Assembly (NCBI GenBank): GCA_015075725.1
Contig: JABTTV010000001.1
Span: 3,649,223 to 3,713,222 of the forward strand
Origin: Anaerolineales bacterium
GTDB lineage: Bacteria > Chloroflexota > Anaerolineae > Anaerolineales > Villigracilaceae
Direction of reading: 5' to 3'
DNA: 64,000 nt
This document shows, piece by piece, positions 41,622-49,719 of the stretch (positions are counted from its first letter, which is position 1; each line of letters opens with the position of its first letter). The translations under genes and the position numbers were made by a program. The notes beneath the pieces are model-generated. The model saw nothing but the letters and a program-made list of their open reading frames with translations, did not search any database and had not been told where the DNA came from.

Positions 41622-43295
41622 TCAGCGTGTCCCCAGTCTGTAGATTCTTACCCCGTCTTCATCGTAGATCAGTTGGACATCCATAACAGGATCAAATACC
41701 TCGATCCTCTCTTGCGTGGCTATATACCTTATTCGATATTCCTGCCATAAGATGCGGTAATCACCCGCGCCAATGGCATCCCTGATGTCCTTCTCGCGCT
41801 TATACAGGCTGGAAGGTATCCGCGCGGTGTACCCGAAGACAAGCGGCTTTTCATGGTAGGTCTGGTAAAACAAATGCAAGTATTGATTCGACGCTGCCCG
41901 GTCGAGGACAATTTCGCCTTCCGGCAATCCGGCTAAAAATTTCACATAGCCCGGCGCTTCGACCGAAGTTGCGGGTAAAGGCGCTGGAAGGGTTTCGAAG
42001 ATCACCAAAAGAAAGATGAGGGCAATCAATACCTTTCGCGACGGTTCAGCGGAGGTCAATTTGCGAATCCCCATCGCGAACAGGACAGACCCTGCCAGGA
42101 CAGACATGATGATCATCCGCACTGGAACGCCGGACATTTCAATAAAGGGAACGAATCTCTCCAGGAGGGCATAGGGCATGGGAATCCCTGTATTCATCCC
42201 GCCGACATGCAAAACTGGACCGAACGCCATGATCAGGAAAACTAACCAGCAAGCGAACCAGATTTTTACCCGCCAGCGAGTCTCGTCATCGAACGACTTA
42301 CGAGACATAAAAAGGTAAACAACAAACAGCAGGAGCGACCAACCGGGAAAGACGCTAATCTCCGCCGGATCGCCCGGAAGGTTCGTCCATAAGAACCGAG
42401 TCCACTCACCGAAACGCCAACGTTCACCGGGGATTAAGACCGAAAGCAGGTCCAGGGAAAACTCAGCAGGGTCGTGCCCACCCAGGAAGGGACTGCGAAT
42501 GGCAGCCAGCACCAGAGGGAAGACCACGGGCGCAAGGAGAATAACGCTAAGCACGCCAAATATCCCAAACGGAATTGCATGGTTATTTCTGAACGGAAAG
42601 AAAATATCCTTCATTTGAATCATCCGTCCAAGGACGATCAACCCACCCAGCAGTAAACAATAGAACAGATAATAAAAATCGCTTAGAAGGACGAGCCACA
42701 ACGAGACTGCCGCAGCAACGCCTACAAAGCTCCCGGGTTTATTCGTCAGGACATAAAAACACAAAACAAAAAGCGGAATCCATTCGAGGGTGATCAGGTT
42801 CAAGTGTCCGTCAAAATGCGTAAAGTGGTACGCTGAAAAGGTGAATAGCCAGCCTGCAATAAGGCTTCCAAAGGCAGATCTTGAGAAATAATACCCCAGC
42901 CAGTAGGCGGTCAGTCCGCTCATGACGAAGGAAAAAATAACGATGAGATTATGCGCTTCGAGCAGGGGCATGAATCGGGTCAGAAGAGAGGCGAGAAGCC
43001 CATTGAATGGCGTAAGTGTATGCCCCAATAAAGTGATCCCAAACGGCTGGTGAAGCATATCCGTATGCCAGAATGTCGAGTACTCAATGGGATGTGTAAC
43101 AACCCGCTCAACCCACCACAAGTTCCAGACACCCATCAATCCATCGCCGTCATCAGTGAAGAAATGCGTCTCAAAACTCAGTATGAGGGGATAAGTAAGA
43201 ACGATGAATGAAATCGTAAAAAACAAAACGGGCAGAGCAAAATATTTCCAACCGTTGAGCATAACTTCCCTGACCTTGAAAGATTCAAAAGCCAT
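41622..43295 (-). CDS. GT-C-like membrane protein with C-terminal soluble domain
   Basis: A 557-residue protein with about eleven helices and a C-terminal extracytoplasmic domain (from about residue 435: LPEGEIVLDRAASNQYLHLF). The N-terminal loop FTDDGDGLMGVWNLWWV carries acidic residues where GT-C glycosyltransferases hold catalytic Asp. The ATG at 43295 is 6 nt after a TATAAT box that overlaps the end of the upstream oxidase gene. A remnant paralogue of its C-terminus is at 39867-40018. Function in glycan assembly is inference. Confidence 0.75.
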   Translation of the reverse strand: MAFESFKVREVMLNGWKYFALPVLFFTISFIVLTYPLILSFETHFFTDDGDGLMGVWNLWWVERVVTHPIEYSTFWHTDMLHQPFGITLLGHTLTPFNGLLASLLTRFMPLLEAHNLIVIFSFVMSGLTAYWLGYYFSRSAFGSLIAGWLFTFSAYHFTHFDGHLNLITLEWIPLFVLCFYVLTNKPGSFVGVAAAVSLWLVLLSDFYYLFYCLLLGGLIVLGRMIQMKDIFFPFRNNHAIPFGIFGVLSVILLAPVVFPLVLAAIRSPFLGGHDPAEFSLDLLSVLIPGERWRFGEWTRFLWTNLPGDPAEISVFPGWSLLLFVVYLFMSRKSFDDETRWRVKIWFACWLVFLIMAFGPVLHVGGMNTGIPMPYALLERFVPFIEMSGVPVRMIIMSVLAGSVLFAMGIRKLTSAEPSRKVLIALIFLLVIFETLPAPLPATSVEAPGYVKFLAGLPEGEIVLDRAASNQYLHLFYQTYHEKPLVFGYTARIPSSLYKREKDIRDAIGAGDYRILWQEYRIRYIATQERIEVFDPVMDVQLIYDEDGVRIYRLGTR

Positions 43296-43302
43296 GCGAA
43301 GA

Positions 43303-46254
43303 TTATATCTCCAACCTCTCACGGACCAACAACAGCGGATGCCGCGCCTCGACTCCCGCCCCATGCTCGATCTGCATCCGGCACGCCGCGCCGCTGGAAA
43401 CCAGTTCACTATTCCCCATTCCCTTCTCCCTGATCTTCGGCAGCACGCTCAATTCCCCCACCTGTATCGAAAGTTCGTAATGCTCAGCATCGAATCCGAA
43501 CGTGCCTGCCATGCCGCAGCAACCCGCATTGATCACACTTGCATCATATCCAAAGAAGTTCAACATCTCAACGGTGGCAGCAACGCCTGTTGGCAGTCCG
43601 TCTTCCGCAGGGGCTTCTGCACGCTGATGGCAGTGAGGATGAAAAGTGATATGCTTTTTTTCCTCTTCAAAACTCAGTCGAACGATCCCCAATTTCCCCG
43701 TGTTGACTACACGCAATATAAATTCGTCAACCAGCCACACACGCCTTGTGAGTGACTCGATCTCCTCACTACGATTCGGCAACAATGCCCGATACTCATG
43801 TTTGAGGCAATACACTTCGGGAGGTTCGCATCCGACGACGCTCAAACCTGCTCCCCCATCCAGCCTGTGGATTTCGCCCAAAACTTTCCCGGCATGACTC
43901 CGCGCTGCATCGAGGAATCCCTTCGAGAGCAGGGATGCCCCGGCTCCGATGACCGGGAGAACTTTGACTTCATACCCAAGCCTGTTGAGAATCGCGATGG
44001 CGGCTTCTTCCACTTCCGGTTCGATGTAATGAGAGAAGACATCGGATAAAAGTATGACGCTTTCGCCCGATACCACGTCACGCTTGAAGCGTGACCTGCG
44101 GGTGAATTTCGGGAATTGTCTTTGACGGGCTATTCCCAGAGCACTGGCAATGGCTTTGCGAGACCAATGCCGCTGCGTGAAAAAATTCGCCAAAGGGGCA
44201 ATGGGACTGAGAAGGCGGGCGGCAATGTGGAAATAACCAAAGAGATAATCGCGCAGCGGGCGGCGGTGCGATTTGTAGTACTGGTTCATGAATTCGTATT
44301 TCAACTTCGGCATGTCCACGCCGCTGGGACATTCGGAGGTGCAGCCTTTGCAGGCGAGGCAGAGATCGAGAGCCTGAAAGGTAGCTTCGATGATGTCATT
44401 GCGAGGGGGGAGTTCTTCCCTACGAAGCAATCCACTCTTCAAGTCGGAGATCGCTTCGCCTCCGGCTCGCAAAGACATTAATCCCCGCAATAAATTCGCC
44501 CTGCCACGGGTGGAGTTGGCTTCCTCTCTTGTTGCCTGGAAGGACGGGCACATCACGCCGGTTGTTTTTCTACAAACTCCCTGCCCGTTGCAGGATTCGA
44601 TGGCGCCTTCCAGCCCTCGTTCATGAGTGAAATGCATAACGGGTTCCCATGCTTTCGCCCGGTAACCCGCGCCGTATCGTAGATTCATGTCCATTGGCGG
44701 CGCGTCGAATAACTTTTTCGGGTTCAGGATATTATCGGGATCGGCGGCTTGTTTCAACAGGCGCATTGCCTTCGTCACTTCAGGTCCGTAGGTGCGCTCT
44801 ATGAATTCACCGCGAGCGATACCGTCTCCGTGCTCGCTGCTCATCGCACCGCCGAGACCCATCGTCAGCGCAAAGACCTGTTCTGCAATCTCGCGCATGA
44901 AGCGCACGCCTTCGCCCTTTTGCAAATCCAACACCGGGCGGATGTGCAAACAACCCGCGGAGGCGTGGGCGTAGATCCCTCCAAATGTGGCATGTGCTTC
45001 GAGAATCCGCTCCACTTCGCGGACGAAACCGCCAAGTCTTTCCACAGGAATCGCACAATCCTCGATAAAAGCAACCGGCCGGGCGGATTTTGGTTGTGAA
45101 TCCAAAATCCCCAACCCCACTTTGCGGATATTCCAGATCTGAGCCTGGTCCGCCGTTGTTTCGGCTATCGCCGATATCCCGCCCAATTTCCGAGCTGAAT
45201 TCATCAACGCAGACGGATCATCCCCGCTAAACTCGACAACGAGAATAGCGGCAGGATCTCCCATCACCCAGCCCATTTGACGCGCGTAGTGTGGAATGCT
45301 CCTTGCGTTGCGAAGAATCAATCGCGGTATTAATTCGATCGCGCTCGGGTCCATTCCCAATAATCGCGGAACGTCATCACATGCTGATGCAATGCTCGAA
45401 TAAGACAATACTCCGAGAATGGTATGTTTCGGTTTGGGGACGAGCCTGACCTTGAGTTTTCGGATTACAGCAAGAGTACCTTCACTGCCCGCCAATAGAT
45501 GTGCCAGGTTCCAGGTATCAGGCGCCAGGTCGGCGGGATACGAGTCACCTCTCCATTGAGGCGGCTCTGCGGCGGACCAAGGCAGCAAATAATTAAGTCT
45601 ATAACCAGCCGAGTTCCGCCAGGACTTGGGAAAGGTTTTCTTGATGGCTTCGGCATAATTCGCTTTGATTTCATTCACGGCGGAAATAATCTTCAGTTCC
45701 CGATCCCCGTTACCATTTGTGCTTTTCACTATACCCCACGAGCTTAAACTTCCATCGCTTAAAATTACTTCCGCTTCCAACAAGTGATCAGCGCTCATGC
45801 CGTACAAAATGGAATGTGCTCCGGTGGCATTGTTGCCGATCACTCCGCCCATGGTGGCGCGTTCGGCGGAAGCGGGGTCGGGACCAAATATCAATCCATG
45901 TTTTCCGGCGGCACGGTTCAAGTCCGCAAGGATGACGCCGGGCTCGACGACGGCAAATTGTCCTTCGTGATCTATTTCAAGGATCGAATCGAGATGGCGG
46001 GAACAATCCAGGATCAACGATTCGCCGATGGCCTGACCTGCAAGCGAGGAGCCCGATCCGCGCGGGAGGATAGGGATTTTGTGTTTTGCCGCAAACTCGA
46101 CCGCGGTATGAAGGTCGTCCTGTGTTTTGGGAATCGCCACCCCAAGCGGCTCGATCTGATACGACGAGGCATCCGTGGAATATAAAAGCCTGGAGGCAGG
46201 ATCAAGACGAAGGTCGCCTTTGAAGCGTGGTCTTAATTCCTCGAGAATATCCAC
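43303..46254 (-). CDS. FAD-linked oxidase fused to Fe-S reductase (GlcD-GlcF/D-lactate dehydrogenase type)
   Basis: A 983-residue two-part enzyme. Residues about 25-540 form a FAD-binding PCMH/GlcD-type oxidase (ILPRGSGSSLAGQAIGESLI, TMGGVIGNNATGAHSI, SSEHGDGIARG). From about 555 come two Fe-S cysteine clusters (CNGQGVC with later CP, then CLACKGCTSECPSGVDM) and a CCG domain (NAGCCGMAGTFGF). Such enzymes oxidise D-lactate, glycolate or other 2-hydroxyacids and pass electrons onward. Two linkers carry foreign sequence: residues about 593-620 come from a palindromic repeat, and about 226-251 from CCAGGT-type repeats. The GTG start at 46254 has AAGG upstream. Confidence 0.9.
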   Translation of the reverse strand: MDILEELRPRFKGDLRLDPASRLLYSTDASSYQIEPLGVAIPKTQDDLHTAVEFAAKHKIPILPRGSGSSLAGQAIGESLILDCSRHLDSILEIDHEGQFAVVEPGVILADLNRAAGKHGLIFGPDPASAERATMGGVIGNNATGAHSILYGMSADHLLEAEVILSDGSLSSWGIVKSTNGNGDRELKIISAVNEIKANYAEAIKKTFPKSWRNSAGYRLNYLLPWSAAEPPQWRGDSYPADLAPDTWNLAHLLAGSEGTLAVIRKLKVRLVPKPKHTILGVLSYSSIASACDDVPRLLGMDPSAIELIPRLILRNARSIPHYARQMGWVMGDPAAILVVEFSGDDPSALMNSARKLGGISAIAETTADQAQIWNIRKVGLGILDSQPKSARPVAFIEDCAIPVERLGGFVREVERILEAHATFGGIYAHASAGCLHIRPVLDLQKGEGVRFMREIAEQVFALTMGLGGAMSSEHGDGIARGEFIERTYGPEVTKAMRLLKQAADPDNILNPKKLFDAPPMDMNLRYGAGYRAKAWEPVMHFTHERGLEGAIESCNGQGVCRKTTGVMCPSFQATREEANSTRGRANLLRGLMSLRAGGEAISDLKSGLLRREELPPRNDIIEATFQALDLCLACKGCTSECPSGVDMPKLKYEFMNQYYKSHRRPLRDYLFGYFHIAARLLSPIAPLANFFTQRHWSRKAIASALGIARQRQFPKFTRRSRFKRDVVSGESVILLSDVFSHYIEPEVEEAAIAILNRLGYEVKVLPVIGAGASLLSKGFLDAARSHAGKVLGEIHRLDGGAGLSVVGCEPPEVYCLKHEYRALLPNRSEEIESLTRRVWLVDEFILRVVNTGKLGIVRLSFEEEKKHITFHPHCHQRAEAPAEDGLPTGVAATVEMLNFFGYDASVINAGCCGMAGTFGFDAEHYELSIQVGELSVLPKIREKGMGNSELVSSGAACRMQIEHGAGVEARHPLLLVRERLEI
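44395..44477. repeat. Palindromic repeat, copy 3, in frame inside the FAD/Fe-S oxidase
   Basis: CATTGCGAG (44397-44405), GAAGCAATC (44424-44432), GATCGCTTC (44449-44457, one mismatch) and CTCGCAAAG (44466-44474, one mismatch) repeat the order of copies 1 and 2. The surrounding gene stays open through it and gains about 28 residues (reading SLRAGGEAISDLKSG and REELPPRND) between two Fe-S clusters. Confidence 0.85.
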
Positions 46255-46260
46255 AAAACC

Positions 46261-47610
46261 TTACCTCGTCCCTGAGGGGTTTCGGATCGAGATATCTTTT
46301 TGAAACAAAAAGGTCTCGAACAGCAAGCCGGTAATGAACACCAGCAAATACAAATGAAGCAGCGTCATGATGCGATATGGAAGTTGATCGAAATCCAGGT
46401 TGTAGCCGGTAAGGTAACCGTAAAGAAATACGCCGTAGAATACTGCGCCGCCGAGTAGGACAGCCCGATTCAACCCTTCCATTTTTTGAAGGAAGAGAAC
46501 AGCGGCTATGGCGAACGGATAAAAATGATACAGATAGCGTTCGTGCGTGCCCGTTAGGAGAAGATTGAAACCCAGGTTGACCAACGCGAGATGGACAAGC
46601 CAGAAGCAAAGGTGCCTAGAGGTAAATGCGCGATTCCCGGTTTTGTATTCCCCGACGTGAAAATAGATCGCCGCAGCCGACAAAAGCAGGACGCTCAGCA
46701 GGAACAAGGCAATTCCCACTTTGTAAGGAATCAAACTCAGGCCAAAAACAGACATCGGCTCGCGAGAGGAGCCAAACGGGTCGTCTGTAAAGACCGACCA
46801 GATATTGAAGCCGAACGAAGAGATCGTGTCGCCATGACTACTGCCGGTCGCAAGGACGTAATGAAAGTGGGAGAGATATTGGGGGTCGAATTCGAGAAGC
46901 GAATCAACAAGCAGAATCGGAGTTATGAATGAAAGCACGAGCACAACAAGGGAAAGAAGCGCGCCTGTCCACCTGCGCGAGATATGAATGATGTTTGCAA
47001 CCGCCATCGAACCAAGGGAAATCACGCTGAAATAGACCAGCTGCTTGGTCATCAAAAGGCAGGAGAGCAAAAACCCGAGCGTTAGCGCAAGGACATAGTT
47101 CCGCCAGGGTTTCGAATCAGGGATTTCGTTGAGTCTTGCCGCCAGTAGAAGGAAGAACAAAATCAGAAGCTGCCCGACGTTATCGATCTGCCCCCAATAG
47201 GATGTGCCGATCCATGACGACGGCAATAAACCGACAACGCCCGCCCAGAACGGCGCGTCTTTGACCTTCAGCGTTTTGAGCAGGTAATAAATGACCACGA
47301 CGTTCAACAGGTCGATGAAGGCAAGATAGTAGCGAAATAGACCCATCATCCCGTCAAAGTCGCGGATGCCCAGCGAGTCCACTGCCCCGGCTGAAAACAT
47401 CATACCCAGGAACGGATAGTTGCAATACATGCAGTTAATGTAAATGCCTCGTGCGCCTTTCGCCCAATCCTGTGACCAGCGGAGAAATGCATCCAGGTCG
47501 TCCGGCTGGAACCAGGTCGGATAGACGAAGATAACAAAAGCCGGGAAGAACAGCCCGGCTATGAAGACTATCTGGTATTTATATTGGATCGCTTTTTTCG
47601 CCCAAATCAT
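46261..47610 (-). CDS. GT-C glycosyltransferase-like membrane protein
   Basis: A 449-residue protein with about ten helices. The first loop has QPDDLDAFLRWSQDWAKGA, and later WGQIDNVGQLLILFFLLLAA, a pattern found in GT87/PMT-type mannosyltransferases. It starts 55 bp after the UroD-family gene and ends 6 bp before the FAD/Fe-S oxidase. Likely uses polyprenyl-phosphate sugars; substrate unknown. Confidence 0.8.
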   Translation of the reverse strand: MIWAKKAIQYKYQIVFIAGLFFPAFVIFVYPTWFQPDDLDAFLRWSQDWAKGARGIYINCMYCNYPFLGMMFSAGAVDSLGIRDFDGMMGLFRYYLAFIDLLNVVVIYYLLKTLKVKDAPFWAGVVGLLPSSWIGTSYWGQIDNVGQLLILFFLLLAARLNEIPDSKPWRNYVLALTLGFLLSCLLMTKQLVYFSVISLGSMAVANIIHISRRWTGALLSLVVLVLSFITPILLVDSLLEFDPQYLSHFHYVLATGSSHGDTISSFGFNIWSVFTDDPFGSSREPMSVFGLSLIPYKVGIALFLLSVLLLSAAAIYFHVGEYKTGNRAFTSRHLCFWLVHLALVNLGFNLLLTGTHERYLYHFYPFAIAAVLFLQKMEGLNRAVLLGGAVFYGVFLYGYLTGYNLDFDQLPYRIMTLLHLYLLVFITGLLFETFLFQKDISIRNPSGTR

Positions 47611-47665
47611 TTTTGGCTCATATCGATTTTACGTGCAGACGTAATAGAACGCCCGCTGCGCAGCT

Positions 47666-48823
47666 CTACCGCTTGTACCAGCCAAATTCCTCGACCGCAT
47701 CCACCATGGCAAGGATGTTCTCCGGAGGGACGTCTGCCATGACGGTGTGGACGGCGGCGACCATGTACCCGCCTCCCTCTCCAAGGATGCCGATATTGCG
47801 CTTCACCTCTGCGCGGACATCTTCCGGCGTGCCGAACGGGAGGGTATTCGAGGTGTCGATGGCGCCGCAGAAGACAAGTTGTTTGCCGTATTGTTTTTTA
47901 AGCTCTTCGAGGTTGGACATCTTCCCGGCGGAGGATTGGATGGGGTTGAGAATGTCGATGCCCATTTCGATGAAATCCGGCAGCAGGTCGAAAACGTCGC
48001 CGTCAGTATGGAAGAAGACCTTTGCCTTGGTGCGCGCCTTGATGAAGGAAATATAGTCCGCGTGGATGGGCTTGACCAGTTTTCGGTACATCTTTGGCGA
48101 GAGCATGAGACTGGTCTTCATCCCAAGGTCGTCGCCGATCTTGATGATGTCGATCACGTCACCGCATTCGTCGAGGAAATGTCCCATCAGGGTTTTGCAG
48201 AGCTCGGCTGTCTTTTGCAGGAGGGCAACGGTGAAGTCGGGATACCTGCCCATGTTGTAATAGAAGTGATCCATTCGCTGCATTTCATAACCGCGTTCGA
48301 CGGGAAACGCCAGCCAAGGAGTGCCCATGATGGCGTATCTATTTTCCCCGTGAAGTTTCAGCGCCCGCTCACGGACATGCGCCACGCGGGTGGGGTCGTC
48401 CATATCAGGCCAGGGATATTTCTCGAGGTCTTCGATGGAATGGGTTTCCGCCAGAGGATGGTAATGCGGGAACCAGGAATCCTCTGCGGCCTTGACAACA
48501 CCGGAACCCCAGGAGTTGTAATACATCGAACCCGGCTCGCGGTTGGCATTCTTTTCGATGATGTGCTGCGGCTCGCGGTCCCACACTCCGCGGATGTCGG
48601 CGTGGAGTCTTTCGAGCACCTCTTCATCAACGAGCGATGCGCCTAATTCGGGGAAATCGTAAATATATCTGTCCGGAGAATCAACGCTGAGGAGTTTTTT
48701 CAACCTGCGGTAGGCAACCATGTTAATACCGGTGGCATTGCTCGCGCCGATGACAATCGGCACACGGTCGGGAACTTCGTGGTTGATCGTTGCAATTACA
48801 CGTTCGCGGGATGTGAGGGACAT
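47666..48823 (-). CDS. Uroporphyrinogen decarboxylase-family protein (methyltransferase-like)
   Basis: A 385-residue protein of the UroD superfamily (COG0407): N-terminal SRERVIATINHEVPDRVPI, central GDDLGMKTSLMLSP, FFHTDGDVFDLLPDFIEMG and C-terminal YMVAAVHTVMADVPPENIL. It differs from HemE (missing the HemE signature near the start) and is closer to the MtaA/MtbA and other methyltransferase-like members seen next to corrinoid systems. An MttB-family gene lies elsewhere in the window (14875-16302). GAGG lies upstream of the ATG. Substrate unknown. Confidence 0.88.
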   Translation of the reverse strand: MSLTSRERVIATINHEVPDRVPIVIGASNATGINMVAYRRLKKLLSVDSPDRYIYDFPELGASLVDEEVLERLHADIRGVWDREPQHIIEKNANREPGSMYYNSWGSGVVKAAEDSWFPHYHPLAETHSIEDLEKYPWPDMDDPTRVAHVRERALKLHGENRYAIMGTPWLAFPVERGYEMQRMDHFYYNMGRYPDFTVALLQKTAELCKTLMGHFLDECGDVIDIIKIGDDLGMKTSLMLSPKMYRKLVKPIHADYISFIKARTKAKVFFHTDGDVFDLLPDFIEMGIDILNPIQSSAGKMSNLEELKKQYGKQLVFCGAIDTSNTLPFGTPEDVRAEVKRNIGILGEGGGYMVAAVHTVMADVPPENILAMVDAVEEFGWYKR

Positions 48824-48856
48824 GGGAACCTCGATTTACGATTGGAGCGCTGCATA

Positions 48857-48899
48857 GGGCGCGTTCTCTTACGCGCCCGCCGACGTTAGAGAACGTCGG
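48857..48899. other. Two adjacent perfect hairpins between gpmA and the UroD-family gene
   Basis: GGGCGCGT/ACGCGCCC (48857-48878) and CCGACGTT/AACGTCGG (48880-48899) lie side by side with short loops. gpmA and the UroD-family gene are read in the same direction; the hairpins may terminate or attenuate transcription after gpmA. No T-run is seen. Confidence 0.55.
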
Positions 48900-48904
48900 T
48901 TACG

Positions 48905-49651
48905 CTATTTCGCCTTACCCTGGTTGGCGACGGCAGCCGCTTTTTTGGCGGCTTCTGCAGGGTCGCCGAGATAATAATTCCTGATGGGCTTCAAGTCTTT
49001 ATCAAGTTCATAGACCAATGGCAAGCCAGTGGGAATGTTCAATTCGGTGATCTCAGATTCAGAGATATTGTCGAGATATTTCACCATGGCGCGGATGGAA
49101 TTTCCGTGCGCAACAACAAGAACGCGCCTGCCAGATCTGATCTCCGGCGCAAGGGTTGAATTCCAATATGGCAGCACACGTTCCAGCGTAATCTTAAGCG
49201 ACTCGGTGGCCGGCAACTGCCCGGGAGTCAAAGAGGCGTAACGTCGGTCAAAACGCGGATGACGCTCATCGGTCAACTTCAATGCGGGCGGAGGAACATC
49301 ATATGACCGCCTCCAGATCTTCACCTGCGCCTCACCGAATTTTTCCGCCATCTCAGCCTTGTTCAATCCCTGCAGGGAGCCGTAATGACGTTCGTTCAAC
49401 TGCCACGCGCGGACGACGGGCAGCCAATCGAGATCCATCAGATCCTGGATGATGTTCAAGGTTTTGACAGCGCGCTTCAAGACCGAGGTGTAGGCGATGT
49501 CGAAATCATACTTTCCATCGAGCAGGAGTCTTGCCGCTTCGGCGGCTTCGGCTTTACCGCGTTCGGTCAGGTCGACATCCGTCCAGCCGGTGAAGCGGTT
49601 TTCGAGATTCCAGGTGCTTTGTCCGTGACGGACCAGAACGAGTTTATACAT
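48905..49651 (-). CDS. gpmA: 2,3-bisphosphoglycerate-dependent phosphoglycerate mutase
   Basis: This glycolytic enzyme interconverts 3- and 2-phosphoglycerate through a phospho-histidine. The 248-residue protein has the RHGQSTWNLENRFTGWTDVD motif with catalytic His, LNERHYGSLQGLNKAE, and the second-His block VLVVAHGNSIRAMVKYLD. GAGG precedes the ATG at 49651. Length and motifs are standard for GpmA. It diverges from mutS across 68 bp. Confidence 0.96.
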   Translation of the reverse strand: MYKLVLVRHGQSTWNLENRFTGWTDVDLTERGKAEAAEAARLLLDGKYDFDIAYTSVLKRAVKTLNIIQDLMDLDWLPVVRAWQLNERHYGSLQGLNKAEMAEKFGEAQVKIWRRSYDVPPPALKLTDERHPRFDRRYASLTPGQLPATESLKITLERVLPYWNSTLAPEIRSGRRVLVVAHGNSIRAMVKYLDNISESEITELNIPTGLPLVYELDKDLKPIRNYYLGDPAEAAKKAAAVANQGKAK

Positions 49652-49719
49652 CGATTACTCCTCGAAATGTGATCGCGCAAATTATAGTCCAACTCTTTCG
49701 CTCATAGTAAAATCAGGCA

